From assembly GCA_034401135.1 (NCBI GenBank), contig JAWZSP010000009.1, positions 2,356,001-2,420,000 on the forward strand: DNA of 64,000 bases, in the 5' to 3' direction. Within the stretch, counting starts at the first letter, position 1; each line of letters begins with the position of its first letter. This document shows, one piece after another, positions 58,290-64,000 of the stretch. This DNA is from Volutella citrinella. Taxonomy: Eukaryota; Ascomycota; Sordariomycetes; Hypocreales; Nectriaceae. The notes under the pieces were generated by a model. That model was given only the letters and a program-made list of their open reading frames with translations, was not told the origin of the DNA and made no database searches. A program made the position numbers and the translations under genes.

Positions 58290-58900
58290 TAATTAATAAG
58301 TATAATAATTAAAATAGTCTTAATTATATAAACTTATATTAAAATTATAAAAGGTTTATATTAATAAAATAAATAAAGTAATATTATTAAATAATAACTA
58401 ATATAAGTTATTATTATATTTAATAATAATTAAAATTTACTTAAAATAGTAATAATTAAAATAATTAAGTTATATTAATAATTAGAGAGCTGCTTATATT
58501 AAATATATTTTTTTTTAAAAGATTATATATTAGTAATATTTACTATATATACTTATATTTTTTATTTAAACCAAGATATTTAGTAATTTAATTTATAAAC
58601 TATAATATAAAATTTATTAAACTAAAACTATTTACTTTTATTTTATTAAAACCTAGCGCTAATATATAATATAATAATTAAATAAGTTCTAACTATATAA
58701 ACTTAATATAATATACTAAGAGTTTATATTAATAAATTTAATATAGTATATTACTAAGCTTTAATTAATATAATTATAATTTTAAGTATAATAATTATAA
58801 GTTATTATATTAAGTAATAGTTAATTAAAATAATTAAAATAACTAAGTTATATTAATAGTTAAAAAGCTATTTATATAAAATATATACTTCTTTAAGAGA
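58290..58900 (-). repeat. Two decayed R-family copies in tandem (inverted)
   Basis: Read on the minus strand, 58300-58520 resembles the right part of R copy 1 and 58690-58890 the right part of copy 2. Between them lies CCTAGCGCTAATAT, close to the R start landmark. Both are heavily RIP-mutated and end coordinates are approximate. Confidence 0.5.
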
Positions 58901-59029
58901 TTATATATTAATAATATTTACTATATATATACTTATATTCTTTATCAAGACTAAGATATTTACTACTTTAGTTCTTAAATTATTATATAGGGTTTATTAG
59001 TCTAAGACTATTTATTTCCACTTTTCAGT

Positions 59030-59165
59030 CTATTTTTAATTAGTTTTCTATACTTTATTAATAAACCCTCTTTTATACTCAGTTCTATATAATTCCAGTC
59101 TATACGCAGGGTCCCTTATTTATTTATATAATATATTAATATCAGGTCCTGATATATAATATCAG
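59030..59165 (+). repeat. Direct repeat related to 60040-60165
   Basis: Shares an ordered set of landmarks with 60040-60165 (a TTCCAGTCTATA-like word and TATATTAATATCA). It is about 1 kb from its partner, with R-like copies between them, so the pair may bound a short LTR-type element or be a family of terminal fragments. Confidence 0.45.
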
Positions 59166-59349
59166 GACCCGTATTAATATATAAGTTCTAATATATAGCT
59201 TAGAATATATAAAATAAATAAACTTATAGCTTAGTAATTAATTAAGATATAATTAATAAATAAAGAGTTAGTTAAATAAATAATTAATATTAATATAAGT
59301 AATTATAATTATATAACTAATAAAGAAAGTATTAAGTATATATATATTA

Positions 59350-59620
59350 AGCTATATAATAAAGGACTAGATAAATTATATAAGCTTATATAAAGTATAT
59401 ATTTAATATAAATAGCTTTTTAACTATTAATATAACTTAGTTATTTTAATTACTTAATTAACTATTACTTAATATAATATTTATAATTATTATATTTAGA
59501 GTTATAATTTAACTAATTAAAACTTAGTAATATATTATATTAAAACTATTAATATAAACTTTTAATATATTATACTAGGTTTATATAATTAGAACTTATT
59601 TAATTATTATATATAGTATA
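59350..59620 (+). repeat. Decayed R-family copy
   Basis: Follows the right part of R in direct orientation, including the TAATAAAGGACTAGATAAA landmark also present near 46090. Strong transition decay. Confidence 0.55.
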
Positions 59621-59849
59621 TAATAAATATATATATACCTATTTTATAACTTAAAATAAAAGATAAACTAAAAGATAAAAAATAAAAAATACTATTTATT
59701 AATTAAGACTATTATTATATATAGATAAAAAACTATTATTATAATAAAATAATAATTACTTATAACTATTATTACTAAATAATAATAATAAATAAAAATA
59801 ATTAGTTTAGATATATATATAGAACTATTATAATATAATAAAAAGGACC

Positions 59850-60030
59850 AGCCTTTTTAATTATTAATATAACTTAATTACTATAATCTACTTGCTTATT
59901 ACTAAATATAATAATCTATTTATCTTATATACTAATTAATACTTAGTATTATATTTTAATATAATTACTAATATAAACCTTAGTATAATTACTACTATTT
60001 ATATAGTTAAAACCAGCCCGGTTGTTATAT
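59850..60030 (+). repeat. Decayed R-family fragment
   Basis: Ends with an R-like terminus GGTTGTTATA near 60020-60030 and keeps the TATTAATATAACTTA landmark. Start is approximate. Confidence 0.45.
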
Positions 60031-60039
60031 ATCCTTTAG

Positions 60040-60165
60040 TCCAGTCTTTATTAGTCCTTTATTTCTTAATAATAAGTCCCTTTTTATACCTAGTCTTATA
60101 TAGTTCCAGTCTGTATATAAAGCTCCTTTATCTTTTTATATAGTATATTAATATCAAGTTTTAAT
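60040..60165 (+). repeat. Direct repeat related to 59030-59165
   Basis: Same ordered landmarks as the partner at 59030, including a TTCCAGTCTGTATA word and TATATTAATATCA. Confidence 0.45.
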
Positions 60166-60603
60166 AATAAGTCTATCTAATATATAACTTAATATATATA
60201 TAATATAAAATTATAATAAATTTTATAATAACTATTATTCTTAATATCTTAATTATAATATTAATTTATAATAAATTATAATTAATATTTAATAAATATA
60301 ATAAATATAAAATTCTAGAAAATAAAAACTTAATAAATTAAATATTAAGTATTATTTATAAATTATTTTATAATTTAATATAAAATTATATTATAAAAAA
60401 AGAAAATACTATATTAAGACTTAAATTAAAATAACTAAAAAATCAAACTTTAAGAATATATTTTCTTAAATAATTAAAATAGCTTATTATTATAAAAAGT
60501 CTAAAAATAGTTAGAAAAAGTATTAACTCTTTAAAGAGGGAGAGGGTAGAGATTAATATACTATAATACTAAGGGCTACTTCTAGTTTATAGGGAATATA
60601 CAG

Positions 60604-62247
60604 CTAAAGACTACCTCGCCACTCTTTTAATAGCTGTTGCCTTACAGCGAGACGCTGTTGGATGCCTTTAGTAGCTAGGCATAGCTGTAAGAAGACCCCC
60701 TGTGCGCTGAGAACGACGGAACGCACAACAGCAGCTGGCTGTCCAGGATGGAGCGGAAAGGCCTCCTCTAACGGCTGTTTAAGTTGGGCATTGGCGTACG
60801 CCTGCAGGTCGCGTTCGGTGAGGTCTTGGATCCGTAGATGTGGCAATACTTGCAATCGGCTGACCAGCAGAGGCTCTGGGCGACTGGAAAGGCAGATCTT
60901 GATATCCTGATGCTCTTCAAACTTCTGGATGACAGACAATAGTTCCAGTGGGTCATCTGCGGGAAGGACTTCGTCTAGTCCGTCAATGAACATGCACACC
61001 GGGCGGCTAGTGCTGTTCAATAGCCGTTTGATAGTGGCAAGTAATTCGTCTTGTGACCAGTCTTGATGGAAATCTTTGCTGACCGGAAGCTGATTTAGAA
61101 CTAGGCGTTGCGAAACCTGACTGGAAGAAATAATCTGGTGAAGAAGCGAGCAGAGCATGCCCTTGATACTCTTCTCCATTTCAGACCCCGGGAGCCAAAA
61201 GAAGTGAGACAGGATGAGCGGATCTGGTTTCCAGATTGACAGTAATTGCAGCGTCCTTTCATGATGCAAGATGAATCGAACAAGTGTTGACTTGCCAGAG
61301 CCGGGCTTGCCAGAGATCCAGTACTTCTGGGAATCCGATCTCAGCCAATCCGAAAATGAGTCCCATCGCCGCCCACGCTCATCGCCGGTGCTGATGTCTA
61401 AATCGGACGATGCATCAGACGACTCGTCGGTGTCTGTGTCGGATTCAGCGTCAGACTCAGAATCCTCGTCGCGGAGTATCCAATGGAAAGTGTCTGGGTG
61501 TGAGGGTTTGATATCGTTCCGTCGCTGATTCATGGCCGGATACTTGAGGCTCTTGAGCAGCCCTTCCACGCGATTCTTGGTGTCTGTCTCAAGATGAAGC
61601 TCCATGACGCGCCCAGTGAGGGCTTCAGAAGATGATTGGATCTCATTCTTCAAGGAAGTCTCCAGGTTCTGTGCTTGGCTGGCGATTTCCTTCTTGGTTT
61701 CCACGCTTTGGCGGAGAATCAAGTCGTTGATGTCGCGATGGCCTTTTTGGTACTGCTGGGCAAAGTGCCGCAGTTGGGCGCTGTGCTCGGTCTGAGACAG
61801 GACAACAGTGTTGATGTTTTGGCAGCACACATTCAAAAGACCGGTGTTCATCTGCCGTTCAATGGTCGATAGATCTCTCTGAAGGCGGTCCAATCGTCGC
61901 TTGCGCCAGGTCGTTTTGGCGGCCACCTTGAGCGTCCGGAACAGACTGCCCTTGGCCTTTTCACCCAGAATGAATTGGAGTTCCTCTTGGAGACCCCGAC
62001 AGATGATCTGGCACTTTTCGGCCACCTTGATCAACTCTGCTTCCCGCTTTTTGGGCATTCCCGGGCGTCGAGGCTCTGGGGCGACAATGGACTTGGCCAC
62101 ATTGTCCAGGCTGACTGCGAGGGCGCTGAGGGAGTCGTCCAGAGTGCCTTGGTTGTAGACTGCCTTGGTAACATGGATGACATCGAGGCCAAAGCCAATG
62201 ACCTGGAATATGTTGGCGGCAAGGCCGAGGCCTGCGAGGGCGTCCAT
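60604..62247 (-). CDS. NLR-like STAND protein with NACHT ATPase domain, C-terminus missing
   Basis: 547 residues from the ATG at 62247, chosen because MDALAGLGLAANIFQVIGFG is a standard start of the fungal STAND N-terminal domain; the open frame extends 57 codons further up without conserved content. Order: an N-terminal helical domain (about 1-200), an acidic Ser/Asp-rich linker (about 265-290), then a NACHT domain with Walker A GKPGSGKSTL and Walker B VCMFIDGLDE, an SSRPEP sensor-type motif and the helical region after it. Such proteins act as fungal non-self or pathogen sensors, usually with C-terminal WD40, ankyrin or TPR repeats. Here the frame stops shortly after the NACHT region, within about 45 bases of the AT-rich block, so the sensor part was probably lost to transposon insertion and RIP. 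Function is doubtful. Confidence 0.8.
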   Translation of the reverse strand: MDALAGLGLAANIFQVIGFGLDVIHVTKAVYNQGTLDDSLSALAVSLDNVAKSIVAPEPRRPGMPKKREAELIKVAEKCQIICRGLQEELQFILGEKAKGSLFRTLKVAAKTTWRKRRLDRLQRDLSTIERQMNTGLLNVCCQNINTVVLSQTEHSAQLRHFAQQYQKGHRDINDLILRQSVETKKEIASQAQNLETSLKNEIQSSSEALTGRVMELHLETDTKNRVEGLLKSLKYPAMNQRRNDIKPSHPDTFHWILRDEDSESDAESDTDTDESSDASSDLDISTGDERGRRWDSFSDWLRSDSQKYWISGKPGSGKSTLVRFILHHERTLQLLSIWKPDPLILSHFFWLPGSEMEKSIKGMLCSLLHQIISSSQVSQRLVLNQLPVSKDFHQDWSQDELLATIKRLLNSTSRPVCMFIDGLDEVLPADDPLELLSVIQKFEEHQDIKICLSSRPEPLLVSRLQVLPHLRIQDLTERDLQAYANAQLKQPLEEAFPLHPGQPAAVVRSVVLSAQGVFLQLCLATKGIQQRLAVRQQLLKEWRGSL

Positions 62248-63333
62248 GATGCAGCCAGGGACGGGATGAGGGGAAGTGAGGATGATGTTGGGCAGCCCAG
62301 TGTCAGCCCGATTTACGTGCATGGATGGCCCCCTCTCACGTGCAGCGTGCAGGCTCAGCCTCAAAGGTCGCCGTCGCCAAGATGATGAGCCTTGTGCGAC
62401 GTGACCGACTAGCAACACGGCTCACGAATCGGCGGTTGACGAACTAAATTCGGACACACGGACTGTCCAGTCGCAGTATTGGATGGTTCTGTAATCTTAA
62501 ATTAAAGACCAGAGGTATCGTTCCTGTCTGTGCGGAATCTCTAGGCAGCCGGTCATCTGTTCTGAATACATTTCAGAAACAATACCAGGAAATACGGGTT
62601 GTGGCGACGTTGAGGTGGTCTTTGCTAGACGAGAGATAGTTGCTTGAATAGCCTCGGCGCAAGGTTCAACATGTTTTCGTAATGCTGCGAGTGCAGATAC
62701 CCGGATACACACGGCATCATCCGCTGCTAGCATTAGTATCCAGAGTCTCTTCTCGCGATCAGAGAGCTGATAGCTGCGGTTAGGCCAAATTCAAGTAAGA
62801 AGACGCAAGGTGGAGGCTCTTCATGGGGTCAATACGGCGGCGGAGAGAACGGAGGTGACGAGGACGACGACCGAATGAGAGCAAAGTTGTGACATTGCGC
62901 ATGTAGCATATCCATGATTTACACGGAAATAGGCTAAAGGCCTAAGAATAACCGGTCCAAGTATCCACTGCAAGGGTAGTATCACAGCTGTTACGGTTGC
63001 ACGCAGTTCACGGACCCACTCATAGACGAGACTCGGAACCAAAGCCTCCGCTCCAGGACGAAAGGGGCGGCATCTACCGAGTCTAGCAAGGAGGACCGCA
63101 ATAGATTAACCTATGACCATCAACTGACTAGATTGATAATCGCTGGACATGACAAGTATCGCATTCAGGCCGCGGAGATTAAGGACCGGCGGCCCGCCAG
63201 AGAAATCCCTGGAAACGGCTGATGCTCCGATTGTGGCATGTTTGACTGATACATATATCGACTGCCACCACGGATCGAGGACCTCATGTCCGCTTCTTTA
63301 CTTTCAAACTTACATATCGGCTATTCTTACACA
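62248..63333. other. Intergenic region between the NLR and GH43 genes
   Basis: About 1.1 kb with normal composition, containing the promoters of the divergent NLR (-) and GH43 (+) genes and one doubtful exon (listed separately). Confidence 0.45.
62497..62773 (-). other. Possible 3' exon of an unknown gene or gene remnant
   Basis: A minus-strand frame of about 90 codons follows a good acceptor (branch-like CTAAC then CGCAG) at 62774-62776. It reads YQLSDREKRLWILMLAADD and on to a stop, with an amphipathic, protein-like composition. No upstream exon or family could be recognised. It may be a remnant or chance. Confidence 0.25.
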
Positions 63334-64000
63334 ATGCAGCCTGGTCTTGTGCTTCTTCATTTCCTGATGGCCTGTGGTGTTGCCACTGGTCGCTCTCTGA
63401 CCAGCCGTGAGGAGCGCTTCAACAACCCCGTCATCTACTCCGACTTCCCAGACAATGATGTCTCAGTCGGCCCCGATGGCGCCTACTACTTCTCAGCGTC
63501 CAACTTCCACTACAGCCCCGGCGCGCCCATTCTTCGCTCCACCGATCTCATCAACTGGGACCTCATCGGGCACTCCATTCCTCGGCTGAATTTTGGCGAA
63601 GGCTACGACCTGCCCGCGAATGCCCATTCATACCGCGGCGGAACATGGGCATCCACACTGCGCTACCGAAAGAGCAACGGGCTCTGGTACTGGATCGGCT
63701 GCACCAACTTCTGGAACACTTGGGTCTTCACCGCGTCATCCATCACGGGGCCGTGGAGCAACAGAGGTACTGTCGCCGATGGGGGAACGTGCTACTACGA
63801 CAATGGCCTGCTGATTGACGATGACGACACCATGTATGTCGTCTATGGCTCCAATGATGTGAAGGTTGCGCAGCTGTCGCAAGATGGACTGAAACAAGTC
63901 AAGACACAAGTTGTTCTGAAGAACACTGATGTCGGGGCATCTGGGCTGGAGGGCAACCGCATGTACAAGATCAACGGCCTTTACTATATCCTTAACGACC
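63334..64000 (+). CDS. Secreted glycoside hydrolase family 43 protein (5' part, runs off the window)
   Basis: 222 codons are present with no stop and no intron before the window edge. The signal peptide MQPGLVLLHFLMACGVATG is followed by the start of a five-bladed beta-propeller glycosidase: NPVIYSDFPDNDVSVGPDGAYYFSAS carries the Asp expected as the general base, then ILRSTDLINWDLIG, GTWASTLRYRKSNGLWYWIG, and GLEGNRMYKINGLYYIL with the Glu expected as the general acid. These segments follow the family order. GH43 enzymes are beta-xylosidases, alpha-arabinofuranosidases or related exo-acting enzymes on plant cell-wall hemicellulose; the exact substrate cannot be set from the N-terminal half. 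The start was chosen because it gives a complete signal peptide. The rest of the gene lies beyond 64000. Confidence 0.85.
   Translation, partial: MQPGLVLLHFLMACGVATGRSLTSREERFNNPVIYSDFPDNDVSVGPDGAYYFSASNFHYSPGAPILRSTDLINWDLIGHSIPRLNFGEGYDLPANAHSYRGGTWASTLRYRKSNGLWYWIGCTNFWNTWVFTASSITGPWSNRGTVADGGTCYYDNGLLIDDDDTMYVVYGSNDVKVAQLSQDGLKQVKTQVVLKNTDVGASGLEGNRMYKINGLYYILND

Larger units (their letters stand above)
29056..60560. other. 31.5 kb RIP-mutated, AT-rich block without genes
   Basis: Composition changes abruptly near 29060 and returns to normal near 60600. Within it almost every frame is closed by TAA or TAG within a few codons, CpG is nearly absent and TpA is abundant. Only one frame reaches 68 codons (41488-41694, minus), which is low-complexity Leu/Ile/Lys sequence. 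All recognisable content is transposon-derived. Known biology: RIP converts C to T in duplicated DNA in many ascomycetes, and such blocks are usually heterochromatic. Stretches with no repeat assigned here (37481-42469, 42881-45865, 46338-48296, 55306-57315) show only AT-rich sequence. Confidence 0.9.

Overview
The window reads as nuclear DNA of a filamentous ascomycete, most likely a Sordariomycete (possibly Hypocreales; inferred from gene content, not proven). Genes carry 48-68 nt GT..AG introns with CTAAC-type branch points. Several products are typical of fungi: an STAND/NLR protein, a nucleoside-phosphorylase/ankyrin protein, F-box proteins, a secreted GH43 enzyme and a T1-type secreted ribonuclease. 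A 31.5 kb block is so AT-rich that it has almost no open frame, and its repeats diverge nearly only by C:G to T:A type transitions, the mark of repeat-induced point mutation (RIP).

Left arm (1-28.8 kb) is gene-bearing. In order: HpcH/HpaI aldolase (+, six exons); a PDR ABC-transporter remnant (-); a secreted subtilisin-like gene broken by a stop and a frameshift (+); a protein of five ~92-residue CxxC modules (+); a 1229-residue secreted PAN/Apple protein (-); a phosphorylase-ankyrin protein (+); a small secreted eight-Cys protein (-) divergent from a T1-type ribonuclease with a two-codon first exon (+); a Zn2Cys6 remnant (+); a single-pass membrane protein with a lectin-like ectodomain (+); and two F-box genes (both -), the second a single six-exon gene of 801 codons.

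Centre (28.8-60.6 kb) is a transposon graveyard. A 467-518 bp solo-LTR-like repeat (family R) lies at 28818-36089 and 45871-46337, each with a perfect 5-bp target duplication (CTCGG, ACTAA). The first R copy was later split by a 6.75 kb LTR retrotransposon (29056-35804, two 213-bp LTRs, target duplication CCAGT/CTAGT), and the second R copy preserves the empty site. A second ~7 kb LTR pair (48297-55305), a fold-back element (57316-58130) and further decayed R copies follow. No gene is supported here.

Right arm (60.6-64 kb) resumes with an NLR-type NACHT ATPase (-) whose C-terminus ends exactly at the AT-rich boundary, a doubtful small exon, and the 5' part of a secreted GH43 glycosidase (+) running off the window.

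There is no evident biosynthetic cluster. The common thread is secretion, cell surface, non-self recognition and ubiquitin-linked turnover, with several decayed genes, which fits a fast-changing accessory region next to a heterochromatic, RIP-mutated block. No tRNA, rRNA or CRISPR was found.
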